NCBI RefSeq assembly: GCF_900120155.1
Contig: NZ_LT635548.1
Coordinates: forward strand, 124,001 to 188,000
Length of the DNA stretch: 64,000 bases
From: Clostridium sp. Marseille-P3244
Lineage (GTDB): Bacteria > Bacillota > Clostridia > Lachnospirales > Lachnospiraceae
Direction: 5' to 3'
The position numbers and the translations under genes were made by a program. The notes under the pieces are model-generated. The model saw nothing but the letters and a program-made list of their open reading frames with translations, was not told the DNA's origin and ran no database searches. Below, in pieces: positions 35,835-44,749 of this stretch (positions are counted from its first letter, which is position 1; each line of letters begins with the position of its first letter).

Positions 35835-37283
35835 TCACATCTTGAGAAATGCCCGGTAGCCCTTTACCGCTTCATAAACATCCGCCTTGCTGGATACCTC
35901 GTAGGGAGCATGCATATTCAGAACGGCAACTCCGCTGTCGATCACTTCCATACCGTAATTTGCCATAATATAGGCGATGGTTCCGCCGCCGCCCAGGTCC
36001 ACACGGCCCAGTTCTGCGAACTGATAGGCAACCTGCGCGTCATCCATGGCCTTACGCAGAGCAGCGATGTATTCCGCATTCGCGTCATTTGATCCGGATT
36101 TCCCCCTGCTTCCTGTAAATTTATTAAATGTGATCCCGCCTGCCAGAAATGCAGAACTTCGTTTTTCAAACGCTTCCGCGAACATCGGATCAAAGGCCGC
36201 GCTTACATCTGATGAGAGCATCCTGGAATTCATGAGCGCTCTCCTGACCTTCAGCTCCGATTCCCCTTCTGTCGCGGCCACCAGCTCTGCCACAATATTT
36301 TCAAAAAAGCGAGAATGCATGCCGGTCGCTCCCACACTGCCGATCTCTTCCTTGTCGACCAGAAGACAGCACCCTGTCCTTTTCGCCTCCGTCACGTCCA
36401 GCATAGCAAAAAGCGACGTAAACGCGCACACTCTGTCGTCTTGTCCGTAGGAAAGAATCATGCTCCGGTCAAGTCCACAGTCTCGGGCTTTCCCGGCAGG
36501 AACAATCTCCAGTTCCGCAGAGGTAAAATCCTCCTCTTCCATACCATATTTTTCTTTCAAAAGCCGCAGAACATTCGCCTTGACTGCGTCTTTCTGTTCC
36601 CCGCGCACAGCGTCTCCGTCATCCGCCGGTGAATCACTGTCTTTCCCCTCCGTATTTATCTCATCCAGCACTGCGTCTATGGGACGATTACCGATCAGAA
36701 GATCCAGTTTTTCTCCATCGATGACTTTCGATGCCTTTTTCTCCAGCTGCTCCTGGGCCAGATGGACCAGAAGATCTGTGATCACAAATACCGGATCACC
36801 TGCATCCTCACCGATATTTACTTTTACCACCGTTCCATCCTTCTTCACGATAACTCCATGCAAAGAAAGCGGCTGTGCCACCCACTGGTATTTCTTGATC
36901 CCTCCATAATAATGAGTATCCAGATAAGAAAAGCCTTCATTCTCATAAAGCGGATTCTGCTTCACATCAACACGGGGCGAATCAATATGAGCTCCCAGAA
37001 TATTCATTCCAGCCGAGATCGGTTCTTCCCCGATCCGGAATAAAGCCAGCATTTTGTCCATATTCACAGCATAGACTCTGTCGCCCGCTTTCAGCTTCTT
37101 CTCAGACGAGAGTATCTCCTCCAGGCTTTGATATCCGGCTTCCTCCGCCATACGGATACCCAGTTCCACACATTCCCGTTCCGTCTTACCCGCATCCAGG
37201 CATGCTTTGTATTTCTCATTAATCCTGTCCAGTTCCATCAGCTGCTCTTTATTGTATGTGTTCCAAATATTCTTTCTCTCCAT
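35835..37283 (-). CDS. M18-family zinc aminopeptidase
   Basis: A 482-aa cytosolic exopeptidase. The two-metal site is visible as GAHIDSPRVD (His, Asp), VDKEEIGSVGATGMHS (Glu-Glu) and the C-terminal NMHAPYE (His). The first three residues match the way bacterial M18 enzymes begin (MERKN), and AGGTGG precedes the ATG. The segment from about 190 to 250 contains an acidic loop (EINTEGKDSDSPADDGD) longer than in many relatives. Likely role: removing N-terminal residues from imported or recycled peptides. It lies beyond the RAYT element from glyS. Confidence 0.92.
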   Translation of the reverse strand: MERKNIWNTYNKEQLMELDRINEKYKACLDAGKTERECVELGIRMAEEAGYQSLEEILSSEKKLKAGDRVYAVNMDKMLALFRIGEEPISAGMNILGAHIDSPRVDVKQNPLYENEGFSYLDTHYYGGIKKYQWVAQPLSLHGVIVKKDGTVVKVNIGEDAGDPVFVITDLLVHLAQEQLEKKASKVIDGEKLDLLIGNRPIDAVLDEINTEGKDSDSPADDGDAVRGEQKDAVKANVLRLLKEKYGMEEEDFTSAELEIVPAGKARDCGLDRSMILSYGQDDRVCAFTSLFAMLDVTEAKRTGCCLLVDKEEIGSVGATGMHSRFFENIVAELVAATEGESELKVRRALMNSRMLSSDVSAAFDPMFAEAFEKRSSAFLAGGITFNKFTGSRGKSGSNDANAEYIAALRKAMDDAQVAYQFAELGRVDLGGGGTIAYIMANYGMEVIDSGVAVLNMHAPYEVSSKADVYEAVKGYRAFLKM

Positions 37284-37300
37284 TGCATGTCCACCTTTCT

Positions 37301-38257
37301 AATCGGGGACGTAGTAAAATTGAATTTGACTACGTCCCCGATTGAAAATAACTACGTCCCAAATTGAATTTTACCCTGTCCCTTTTTATCTATTTTTCAA
37401 TTATACAACTTTTTATACACCGATACAATCGCTCAGATCTCGCCTTTGATATATTCAGCTCTTTCTGAAGTTTTTCTTTATATCGACATCTCATCTCAAA
37501 ATTTTCAATCACTTCCCGTGGCTCTTCAAAACCATTTAAACGGGCTTCCCGCTCCAGAATACTCAAAGCCACCTTGACAAGCTGTCCGTCCACTTCTTCT
37601 GGTATATCAATAAAAATCTGCCTTTGTGTTTTTGTATGGGATTCAAGAAATTCTTCAAAACATGTAAATTCTGACCTGTAAATTTTCAACGCTTTTGGTG
37701 ATATTATCCGACATTTCCCCGCTTCGTATTCTTTAAGACTAGAAAAATTGTAATTCAGCGGGGTTTTCGCAATATTTGCATTCACAGGATTCATATGGAT
37801 ATATCTGATACAATTCCAAAAATATTGTTCAGTCTCCACACATTCACTTTTAAATCTGTCCTGAAAAACATGCCCGTTTCGATTGTGTTTAAAATTGTAA
37901 TATTCTGCAAATTCTGCCAAGACAATGGCTAAATAGTGAGATAAGAGTTTTAGATCAACACGAATCAGAATATGAAAATGCGTCGACATAATAACATACG
38001 CATATATTTCAATATCATGATCTTTAAGATGCTTCAAAAGAATTCTGATAAAATTGTTCTTTTCTCTTTTTTGTTTAAAAATAGGCTCCCTGTTAATCCC
38101 TCGTGCTATCACATGATATACATCTGTGCTGCTCCTCTTGCGCGCAGTCCGCGGCATCCTTTCACCCCTTTCATAATTTGGGACAGGGTAAAATTCAATT
38201 TGGGACGTAGTCATTTTTGATTTGGGACGTAGTAAAACTGAATTTTACTACGTCCCC
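37301..38257 (-). mobile_element. RAYT transposase element with 32-bp inverted ends and outer hairpins
   Basis: The transposase gene is framed by mirror-image ends. Left end (37301-37382): hairpin with 15-bp arms (37301-37343), 7 bases, then ACTACGTCCC...CCCTGTCCC (37351-37382). Right end (38180-38257): GGGACAGGG...GGGACGTAGT (38180-38211), 12 bases, then a second hairpin (38224-38257). The 32-bp blocks 37351-37382 and 38180-38211 are exact reverse complements. Such palindrome-flanked Y1 transposases are REP-associated (RAYT) systems. It lies between glyS and the M18 peptidase. A relative without transposase lies at 9585-9791. Confidence 0.88.
37390..38157 (-). CDS. REP-associated tyrosine transposase (RAYT, Y1/HUH family)
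   Basis: A 255-aa single-strand-specific HUH transposase related to IS200/IS605 TnpA. The N-terminus MPRTARKRSSTDVYHVIARG, the metal-binding HUH box in STHFHILI and the region YFWNCIRYIHMNPVNANI, which supplies the nucleophilic tyrosine, are all intact, so the enzyme may be active. A C-terminal basic extension (about 180-255, with RCRYKEKLQKELNISKARSERLYR) resembles the DNA-binding tail of this family. The ATG at 38157 follows GGGGTGAAAGG; the frame further upstream translates the right-end repeat and is rejected. Confidence 0.9.
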   Translation of the reverse strand: MPRTARKRSSTDVYHVIARGINREPIFKQKREKNNFIRILLKHLKDHDIEIYAYVIMSTHFHILIRVDLKLLSHYLAIVLAEFAEYYNFKHNRNGHVFQDRFKSECVETEQYFWNCIRYIHMNPVNANIAKTPLNYNFSSLKEYEAGKCRIISPKALKIYRSEFTCFEEFLESHTKTQRQIFIDIPEEVDGQLVKVALSILEREARLNGFEEPREVIENFEMRCRYKEKLQKELNISKARSERLYRCIKSCIIEK

Positions 38258-38262
38258 GAATA

Positions 38263-39663
38263 TTACCATTCGAATTTTTTTTCGAAATAGGCCTTCAGAT
38301 CTTCTATCTGAATCCTCTCCTGTTCCATTGTGTCACGGTCACGCACCGTAACAGCCCCGTCTTCTTCCGAGTCAAAATCGTAGGTCACGCAGTATGGAGT
38401 TCCGATCTCGTCCTGACGGCGGTAGCGTTTTCCGATATTGCCGCGGTCATCGAATTCACAGTTGTAATATTTGCTCAGCTCCATATAGATCTTTTCCGCT
38501 CCTTCATTCAGCTTTTTGGACAAAGGCAGAACTCCGATCTTGACCGGTGCCAGAGTAGGATGGAAATGAAGCACGGTACGCATATCCGGCTTCTCTTCTG
38601 TCCCGATATTCTCCTCGTCATAGGCGCTGCATAAAAATGCCAGCACCATTCGGTCCGCACCCAGCGACGGTTCAATCACGTACGGAATATATTTTTCTTT
38701 TGCTTCATCATCGAAATACGTCAGATCCTGTCCTGACACATTCTGATGCTGAGTCAGGTCATAGTCTGTGCGGTCCGCGATGCCCCACAGCTCACCCCAT
38801 CCGAACGGGAACAGGAATTCCACATCGGTCGTAGCTTTGCTGTAGAATGACAGTTCTTCTTTATCATGATCGCGGTAACGGACTTCGTCCTCTTTCAGTC
38901 CCAGGGAGGAAAGCCAGTTCAGGCAGAAACTCTTCCAATAATCGAACCACTCAAGATCTGTATCCGGCTTACAGAAGAATTCCAGTTCCATCTGCTCAAA
39001 CTCCCTTGTCCGGAATGTAAAGTTGCCCGGCGTGATCTCATTGCGGAAAGATTTGCCGATCTGCGCAATGCCGAAGGGCAGTTTTTTTCTGGATGTACGC
39101 TGTACATTCTTAAAATTTACAAAAATGCCCTGCGCTGTTTCAGGCCTTAAATATACAACATTCTTGGCGTCTTCTGTCACACCCTGGAATGTCTTGAACA
39201 TCAGGTTGAACTGACGGATGTCCGTGAAATTGTGTTTGCCGCAGGTGGGGCAGGGTATCTGATGTTCCTCGATAAATGCGGTCATCTGTTCCTGTGACCA
39301 GCCGTCTACAGAACCATCCAGATGAATCTCTTTTTCCTCGCAGTAATCTTCGATCAGCTTATCCGCACGGAAACGCTCATGGCATTCTTTGCAGTCCATC
39401 AGAGGATCGCTGAAGCCTCCAAGATGTCCCGATGCCACCCAGGTCTGGGGATTCATCAGAATCGCACAGTCCACGCCTACATTGTAGGGATTTTCCTGCA
39501 CGAATTTTTTCCACCATGCTTTCTTCACATTATTCTTCAGCTCTACGCCAAGATTGCCGTAATCCCACGTATTCGCAAGGCCGCCGTAGATTTCGGAGCC
39601 CGGATATACGAACCCCCTTGACTTGGCCAGCGCTACGATCTTATCCATTGTCTTTTCAACCAT
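38263..39663 (-). CDS. glyS: Glycyl-tRNA synthetase, single-chain class II type
   Basis: A 466-aa enzyme of the alpha-2 type found in Firmicutes, archaea and eukaryotes. It begins with [20 protein letters not shown] after a short lead. The class II core shows [20 protein letters not shown] (motif 2 region) and [12 protein letters not shown] (motif 3). Cysteine pairs CKECHERF and CPTCGKHN may bind zinc. The ATG at 39663 with GAGG nine bases upstream is preferred to an upstream GTG. It follows recO by 69 bases and is probably cotranscribed with yqzL and recO. Confidence 0.96.
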   Translation of the reverse strand: MVEKTMDKIVALAKSRGFVYPGSEIYGGLANTWDYGNLGVELKNNVKKAWWKKFVQENPYNVGVDCAILMNPQTWVASGHLGGFSDPLMDCKECHERFRADKLIEDYCEEKEIHLDGSVDGWSQEQMTAFIEEHQIPCPTCGKHNFTDIRQFNLMFKTFQGVTEDAKNVVYLRPETAQGIFVNFKNVQRTSRKKLPFGIAQIGKSFRNEITPGNFTFRTREFEQMELEFFCKPDTDLEWFDYWKSFCLNWLSSLGLKEDEVRYRDHDKEELSFYSKATTDVEFLFPFGWGELWGIADRTDYDLTQHQNVSGQDLTYFDDEAKEKYIPYVIEPSLGADRMVLAFLCSAYDEENIGTEEKPDMRTVLHFHPTLAPVKIGVLPLSKKLNEGAEKIYMELSKYYNCEFDDRGNIGKRYRRQDEIGTPYCVTYDFDSEEDGAVTVRDRDTMEQERIQIEDLKAYFEKKFEW

Positions 39664-39732
39664 ATCTGTGTTCCTCACATTCTTTTTTCAGTCGGTTCCT
39701 ATTATAACGGGTATACCCAGAATTTTCAAGGG

Positions 39733-40473
39733 CTACAGCAATGTCTCCAGTATCTCAAGAGACTTGAATCTCCTCCCTACATTTACCTCCATAAGTCTGC
39801 TCATTACCTTGCCTAATTCTCCAAGCACTTTGTCTGTCACTGTAAATGTATACAACTTCTCTATACTGCTGGATTCTATATATTGCATGCTATATAAAGT
39901 CGAATTATCAAGGATCATTCCGTCAATGACACCTTGGCCGCATTCCCCGCACACCAGCCCTCCCCTAGCCGGACTAAACACCGCAGGCTTGTCCCGATTC
40001 CCGCAGATAACACACTGAAAGACCTGGGGCGCCTGCCCATTAACAGTCAGAGCTTTCAGTTCAAATATGTAGCGGATCAGCTGATCTGGTATGTGTGGAT
40101 TTGTAAGAGCACGGAGTGTCTGGTACAGAAGCCGGAGCATCTCCCGCTCATCATTGGCCTCCTTGGTATAATAATCTGCAAACTCCAGAAAATAGAATCC
40201 ATAGTAAGCTCCGATCATATCCTCCCTCAGTTCTGCAAAATAGTTGGTAATGCTGGCGGACTGGATTGTATAGGACGTCCGCCCCGCATACATGGTAAAT
40301 TCGCCGAACGAGAAAGGGTTGACAGCGCCCACGAGGGGGCTGTTCGGCCGCCTTGCTCCTCTGGCAAACGCTGAGATCTTTCCCTGTTCTTTTGTAAGGA
40401 TGACCACACGTCGGTCATATTCTCCTACCGGCATGGTCGAGAGTACCATGCCGGTCAGTACGATCTGATTCAC
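39733..40473 (-). CDS. recO: DNA repair protein RecO
   Basis: A 246-aa recombination mediator: N-terminal OB fold (NQIVLTGMVLSTMPVGEYDRR), helical middle and a C-terminal four-cysteine zinc module (CVICG and CGECG). It loads RecA with RecR. The start is the GTG at 40473, five bases after AAGGA; the longer open frame lies wholly within the yqzL-like gene. It overlaps that gene and precedes glyS, a common Firmicute order. Confidence 0.93.
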   Translation of the reverse strand: MNQIVLTGMVLSTMPVGEYDRRVVILTKEQGKISAFARGARRPNSPLVGAVNPFSFGEFTMYAGRTSYTIQSASITNYFAELREDMIGAYYGFYFLEFADYYTKEANDEREMLRLLYQTLRALTNPHIPDQLIRYIFELKALTVNGQAPQVFQCVICGNRDKPAVFSPARGGLVCGECGQGVIDGMILDNSTLYSMQYIESSSIEKLYTFTVTDKVLGELGKVMSRLMEVNVGRRFKSLEILETLL

Positions 40474-40699
40474 ATGATTCCTTTCTGCCAGACCACAGCT
40501 TTTCCGTTCTAATATCTTTGCGGTCTGCGCTGATGTAATTACTGTCATTGAGCGGCCTGCCGGACGGCCTTTCATTCCCTGATCCGTTATTTCCGGCAAC
40601 TGTATCGCTCTGATGCTCGTTCAAACTGCTGTTTTTATAATTCAGATAGTCATCGATCTTACCTGTCATCATAAACTGCTCCCAGTATGTCTCTTTCAT
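40415..40699 (-). CDS. YqzL-like small protein with extended tail
   Basis: A 94-aa frame whose first 25 residues (MKETYWEQFMMTGKIDDYLNYK) match the small YqzL-type proteins encoded between era and recO in Firmicutes. The ATG at 40699 follows GAGGTG. Usual relatives are about 45-60 aa. Here the frame continues as a low-complexity polar tail and overlaps the first 59 bases of recO, so the tail may be recent read-through sequence. An in-frame upstream ATG at 40780 exists but has no ribosome-binding site. Function unknown. The neighbouring era expected upstream is 15 kb away. Confidence 0.65.
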   Translation of the reverse strand: MKETYWEQFMMTGKIDDYLNYKNSSLNEHQSDTVAGNNGSGNERPSGRPLNDSNYISADRKDIRTEKLWSGRKESCESDRTDRHGTLDHAGRRI

Positions 40700-40863
40700 C
40701 GGCGCACCTCTTCTTACGTGTTTTATTTCCCTGAAGCCCGGCACTGCCAGTAACAGATCTACATTTTCCAGTTCCGTCATATTCGGCTTTGTGCTGTTAT
40801 GGGAGATATCATTTAGGTTCCCCGATTTGGACAGGCACTATACTGCATAAAAAATACCATATT

Positions 40864-40892
40864 ATTTTAACCGAAAACGCCTTGACATACAA
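40864..40892 (-). promoter_or_regulatory. Candidate promoter for yqzL-recO-glyS
   Basis: TTGTAT (40892-40887) and TAAAAT (40869-40864) spaced 17 on the minus strand. This would let the recO-glyS unit be transcribed without era, from which it is now separated. The rest of 40700-40930 holds nothing else recognised. Confidence 0.5.
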
Positions 40893-40930
40893 TTTTTCCC
40901 CGACTATATCTTTCTCTGTTCATATACTGC

Positions 40931-41469
40931 TCAGTCAGTACAGATGTCCAGAAGCTTATAGACTCCATAGACCCCTGCCGCGATCACTGCCGCCAGACCA
41001 AGATGAATGAAAAACAGCGTGTTTTTAAAGAAAATATCCACTGCTACGCATACAAGGATAATGGCGATGAACAACACCATCCACTTTACACGAAATCCTC
41101 CGAGATCCTGAAACGCACTCCGCGTAATAAATCTGACCAGATCACTGTCAGAATGCTCAGTGCCGGCAGGATGTCCCGTGCCTGTGCCATTATTTTCTCA
41201 TGGATCTTCAATTTTGGTATTTCGTGGATTACATTGTCACAAAACGCTTGGCAATCTTCTCCGATCATCGTCCTGGCATCATCGCCCCGCCGTTCTCCGT
41301 CAATCACCATCTGAATGATATCATGACGCACTCTTTCCTGTTCATAATAGCTGATATCAGCTCCTCTGAGATATACTATAATATCTGTAAGCACGTCCTG
41401 AGATTCCCTGCTCAGTTCTTTTTCCATCTGGTTATTCTCTGCCAGCAGCTGATTTCTCCGTCTGCTCAT
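40931..41469 (-). pseudogene. DUF1048-like membrane protein gene, apparently frameshifted
   Basis: The first 127 codons (start 41469, AGGGAA upstream) encode a helical domain of the kind paired with PadR regulators, with DILTDII-like YLRGADISYYEQERVRHDI and GEDCQAFCDNVI, resembling DUF1048. The frame stops at 41086 soon after LSILTVIWSD. One base back, an open frame continues as FITRSAFQDLGGFRVKWM followed by two strong hydrophobic helices, ending at 40931. The combined span of 539 bases is one short of a multiple of three, consistent with a single-base deletion near 41115-41145. Overlaps the PadR gene by 38 bases. Confidence 0.6.
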
Positions 41470-41800
41470 CTAACATTCCCTCCATATCAAGAGCAAGTCT
41501 TTCTACTGCTCCGGTCAGTTCCCGGTAGCTCTCTAAAAAATCTCTTAATTCTGCTCTTCCCTTCTCTGTCAACATATAATATTTTCGTTTCGGTCCCAGA
41601 TCTGATTCCCGGAATACCGCAGTCACTGCCTCATTTTTCTCAAGACGCAGAAGGAGTGGATAGATTGTCCCCTCAGCAATCGTGCCAAATCCATATTGTT
41701 CCAGCCGGCGGGATATTTCATATCCGTATGTCTCCTCTCTGCTGAGAATCGCCAGCACACACCCTTCCAACGTTCCTTTGAGCATTTGCGACGGGATCAT
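41432..41800 (-). CDS. PadR-family transcriptional regulator
   Basis: A 122-aa winged-helix protein with the PadR signature: LKGTLEGCVLAILSREETYGYEI, then GTIYPLLLRLEKNEAV and a wing ending GPKRKYYMLTEKGR. The ATG at 41800 follows AGGTGAAAG. It overlaps the following DUF1048-like gene, the usual arrangement in which the regulator controls its membrane partner. The sequence between it and the operon terminator at 42017 (41848-41979) holds no gene. Confidence 0.88.
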   Translation of the reverse strand: MIPSQMLKGTLEGCVLAILSREETYGYEISRRLEQYGFGTIAEGTIYPLLLRLEKNEAVTAVFRESDLGPKRKYYMLTEKGRAELRDFLESYRELTGAVERLALDMEGMLDEQTEKSAAGRE

Positions 41801-41979
41801 GCTTTCACCTGCCTTGTATTGCAACATAGTTTTCTATATTGTATTACAAAGTAGCCAGCCCGTCAATCTTTCTTTCACAGTAAATCCTCCCCGTCCTCTA
41901 CTATACTCGAACAGAGCTCATACAAATACATCAGCCTTTTTCAAATAGACTTACTTATAGTGTGGTGATTTATATTTAT

Positions 41980-42017
41980 AAAAAGACTGCCGGCGCTTGC
42001 TTGCCTGCAGTCTTTTT
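41980..42017. terminator. Terminator of the glycoside operon
   Basis: AAAAGACTGC and GCAGTCTTTTTT with a 16-base loop. The T-run on the right and A-run on the left allow use in both directions. It lies 58 bases past the stop of the CocE-type hydrolase and defines the 3' end of the nine-gene unit. Confidence 0.85.
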
Positions 42018-42074
42018 TCATGGCACATATGTTACATTCAGTTTTCATTCTTCTCTTTCTTCTGAAAAAATCAG

Positions 42075-43754
42075 CTAGTTTTTCATTACCGGCAGCTGGA
42101 TATAGGATGCTTTTGACCCTCCGCACCATACGATGTGCCTTCCCCCTTCATTTGCTTTTCCCAAAGATCTTCTATTTTTCAGAGAAGCTCTGTATTCGTT
42201 TCCAATACGGAATACCAGTGTCTCCCCGGCTCTCCATCTGATCCCGAAAGGACGGATGGGGATATCCAGCTCTGCCAGTTCATTGTCATTGAGATAATCC
42301 GGCTTTTCAAAACTGTGCACCGGGATGATGTCCGTAGAAAGCTCTCTGTCCAAAGCACGCATGGATGCTCTCAGCCTTCCTTCAAATCCCAGAACCTCTT
42401 CCTGGTACCGGTTGTGAGGGGTACAATCCCATGGCACCAGATTCCCGTCAGCGTTTTCTTTCGACACTTCCACAAACACATCCATGTCATGGCAGCCTTC
42501 GGCTTCCATATAAAGTTTCGCTTTCGGATATCCGATGATAGTCGTGTCTTTATCAAATGTAATACGGAATTCAAGAGCAGCGTCTTGATCAGCTCCGTCG
42601 TAGGCCAGTTTTTCCTCGCTACACGGAACAACCGCGAGACTGCTGTCTTCGCCTTTCAGATAGTATTTTACATACTCTGTATTCTCAGGCGGAAATACCG
42701 GAGATTCGATACTGGTCTCATCTGTTCCGCCCGGATCCAGCACCGAATATCTGACAGGCGGTGTCTGCTCCCATCCATTGTCGATCCCTTTCAGGTATCT
42801 GTCAAAGAATTTCATAAGATCCTGCTGGTTTTCCGGTCTGTAGAAATCTACCCACTCATGAGTGTTGTGGATCCTGAGCCATTTTTTCTCCGACCGTATC
42901 TCCCGGTACCCCCGGAATGTCCCGTGGGTATGGATTGGATTCGTGTAGCTTGCCACGATATAAGCCGGGATCTCTATCTTTTCCAGCTGTGCCCTCTTAT
43001 CTCTCCAGTAGGAATTCATAAACGGATATTTTTCTGCCATCGAAGGCATGTCGTCCACATAGTTGTTTCCGTGCATTACGCTGACCGCCTGTCTGGGGAA
43101 AGCAGGATCCGCGATCCCGCCCTGGAGGATCGTCTCACGGTACGCGTCCGTCTGGCCCTCCCAGGGGGCGATTGCCTTCAGATGGGGCGGATTCTGAGCC
43201 GCCGCAAACCACTGAGCAATGGTCAGATATGAGTTTCCGGCCATCCCTATATTTCCGCTGCACCAGCCCTGCTGCGCCAGCCATTCCACATAATCATAGA
43301 TGTCTTTTCCTTCCGGCTCACCCCAGTGGAAGATATTTCCTTCCGACATATACGCGCCCCTGGCATCCGGATGCGCCACTGCGTATCCGTGGGCACACCA
43401 CACTGCCGGATCAACCCCTTCTTCTTTCTGAAGATGGGACAGATCGTTTTCATTGTAGGCCCAGGGGACATCAATATTCGATTTTCCATAAGGGCTCCAG
43501 GATATAACTGTCGGTACCTTGTCTTCGGTTACCGGTCTGTAAATGTCTGTATAGATTGCCGTACCGTCCCTCAAAAGGACTTTCACGTCACGCTCCCATA
43601 TTACATCACAGGTCAGCGCTACATTCCCTTTCTCATGGCGATATCCCTTTTTCAGAACTGTCACAGAAGGTTGAAATCCATTATAATTCCCTTCCGGATC
43701 TGTAATCGGACGGGGCTTTCTCCAAAGCTGTCTCCACTCTTTCGCTTCATTCAT
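42075..43754 (-). CDS. CocE/NonD-family alpha/beta hydrolase
   Basis: A 559-aa hydrolase of the X-Pro dipeptidyl-peptidase (S15)/cocaine esterase class. The nucleophile is the Ser in GMAGNSYLTIAQW (about residue 170); the catalytic His is likely in RIHNTHEWVDFY. The C-terminal third (about 340-559) forms the jelly-roll domain, with DMDVFVEVSKENADG. No signal peptide, so cytoplasmic. Family members cleave esters or amides. As last gene of the operon it could remove acyl groups from an imported glycoside or open a lactone; this is inference. Confidence 0.85.
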   Translation of the reverse strand: MNEAKEWRQLWRKPRPITDPEGNYNGFQPSVTVLKKGYRHEKGNVALTCDVIWERDVKVLLRDGTAIYTDIYRPVTEDKVPTVISWSPYGKSNIDVPWAYNENDLSHLQKEEGVDPAVWCAHGYAVAHPDARGAYMSEGNIFHWGEPEGKDIYDYVEWLAQQGWCSGNIGMAGNSYLTIAQWFAAAQNPPHLKAIAPWEGQTDAYRETILQGGIADPAFPRQAVSVMHGNNYVDDMPSMAEKYPFMNSYWRDKRAQLEKIEIPAYIVASYTNPIHTHGTFRGYREIRSEKKWLRIHNTHEWVDFYRPENQQDLMKFFDRYLKGIDNGWEQTPPVRYSVLDPGGTDETSIESPVFPPENTEYVKYYLKGEDSSLAVVPCSEEKLAYDGADQDAALEFRITFDKDTTIIGYPKAKLYMEAEGCHDMDVFVEVSKENADGNLVPWDCTPHNRYQEEVLGFEGRLRASMRALDRELSTDIIPVHSFEKPDYLNDNELAELDIPIRPFGIRWRAGETLVFRIGNEYRASLKNRRSLGKANEGGRHIVWCGGSKASYIQLPVMKN

Positions 43755-43771
43755 CTTTTTTATCTTCCTCC

Positions 43772-44731
43772 TCAGTCCTCAAGCAGGCGGTTCAGCAGTG
43801 TCACATATCTTTTCAGCTGTTCCATCGCGTCCGCATCCCATCCTTCGTATTCGCTGGCAATATAGCCATGGAATCCCAGTTCTTTTACCATCGGAATAAT
43901 CCTCTCATAAGGGATGCATGGATTGTGGCAATTTTCATCCAGATAGTGGAATTTCCCATGGATATATGGTGCGTACGGGATCAGCTTCTTCAGATCTTCC
44001 AGTTTCGCCGGGGACTGATAATGATCCACGATATCCCGAATCACCGTCTTCTCATAATCTGTGAACTCATCCGCTGCAATGATCTCGTCTGCGCTCATCT
44101 CTTTTTTATTCAGCTCGATCACCTTATCCAGCTTATCCTGGCGGAATCCGTCTCTTAAATAATTCTCGATCATCTGCTTGTGAGGAGCATACTGGAAGAT
44201 GGAAAAATCAGGCACAACACCCAGATATCCCTCGCTCTCCGGTTCCGCCATGATCTTCAGATATTCCTGCCACACCGGGACATCCGGATGATGCGGTGCG
44301 TGCATCTCGATACACAGTTTCATGTCCAACTGTTTGCACAGAGGCAGCATAGCCCGGAAATTTTCCGGTTTTATTGCATGCTGGGTGCGGACAAGATCTG
44401 CCCCCGCCTTCTTCGCCAGGATGAGATCTCTGCGGGTATGTTCCCGTATCTCCTCATCCGTCAGGTCACGGTCCGCGCGGAGCCCCATATCAATGTACGC
44501 GCTCCACGATACAAGATGAAGCTGGTACTTGTCCAAAAGTTCTCTGAAATTCTTGATCCACTCGTCTGTAATGTTCGGATATTCCGGCGCCATCTGCGCC
44601 ACGACAATCTCTATTCCCTCATAACCCATCTCATGGGCCGTCTTAAGCAGGTCTTCCAGATCCATCAGTCTCAGATCATAAAAGTATGTAAAACTGTAAA
44701 TGGAACACCCGATCTTAATATCTTTGCTCAT
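43772..44731 (-). CDS. Xylose-isomerase-like TIM barrel, candidate C-glycoside deglycosidase alpha subunit
   Basis: A 319-aa sugar phosphate isomerase/epimerase-type barrel. Probable metal ligands are Glu in KLCIEMHAPHHPDVP, Asp in GVVPDFSIFQ, His in YIHGKFHYLDEN and Glu in YIASEYEGW. These segments, especially MHAPHHPDVP and VPDFSIFQ, differ from IolE- or Hyi-type barrels and resemble my recollection of the alpha subunits of DgpBC/DfgAB-type C-glycoside deglycosidases. The next gene upstream, 18 bases away, encodes the small beta-like partner, which strengthens the call. The start is the ATG at 44731. In known enzymes the complex breaks the C-C bond of a 3-oxo-glycoside. Confidence 0.62.
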   Translation of the reverse strand: MSKDIKIGCSIYSFTYFYDLRLMDLEDLLKTAHEMGYEGIEIVVAQMAPEYPNITDEWIKNFRELLDKYQLHLVSWSAYIDMGLRADRDLTDEEIREHTRRDLILAKKAGADLVRTQHAIKPENFRAMLPLCKQLDMKLCIEMHAPHHPDVPVWQEYLKIMAEPESEGYLGVVPDFSIFQYAPHKQMIENYLRDGFRQDKLDKVIELNKKEMSADEIIAADEFTDYEKTVIRDIVDHYQSPAKLEDLKKLIPYAPYIHGKFHYLDENCHNPCIPYERIIPMVKELGFHGYIASEYEGWDADAMEQLKRYVTLLNRLLED

Positions 44732-44749
44732 ATTTTCCACCGCCTTCCA

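Noticed and set aside
38158-38214. N-terminal extension of the RAYT protein
   Set aside because: It translates the right-end repeat; the ATG at 38157 has a ribosome-binding site and starts with the conserved MPRTARK.
39664-39732. T-box leader for glyS
   Set aside because: Only 69 bases separate recO from glyS, too short for a T-box, and no specifier or T-box core is visible.
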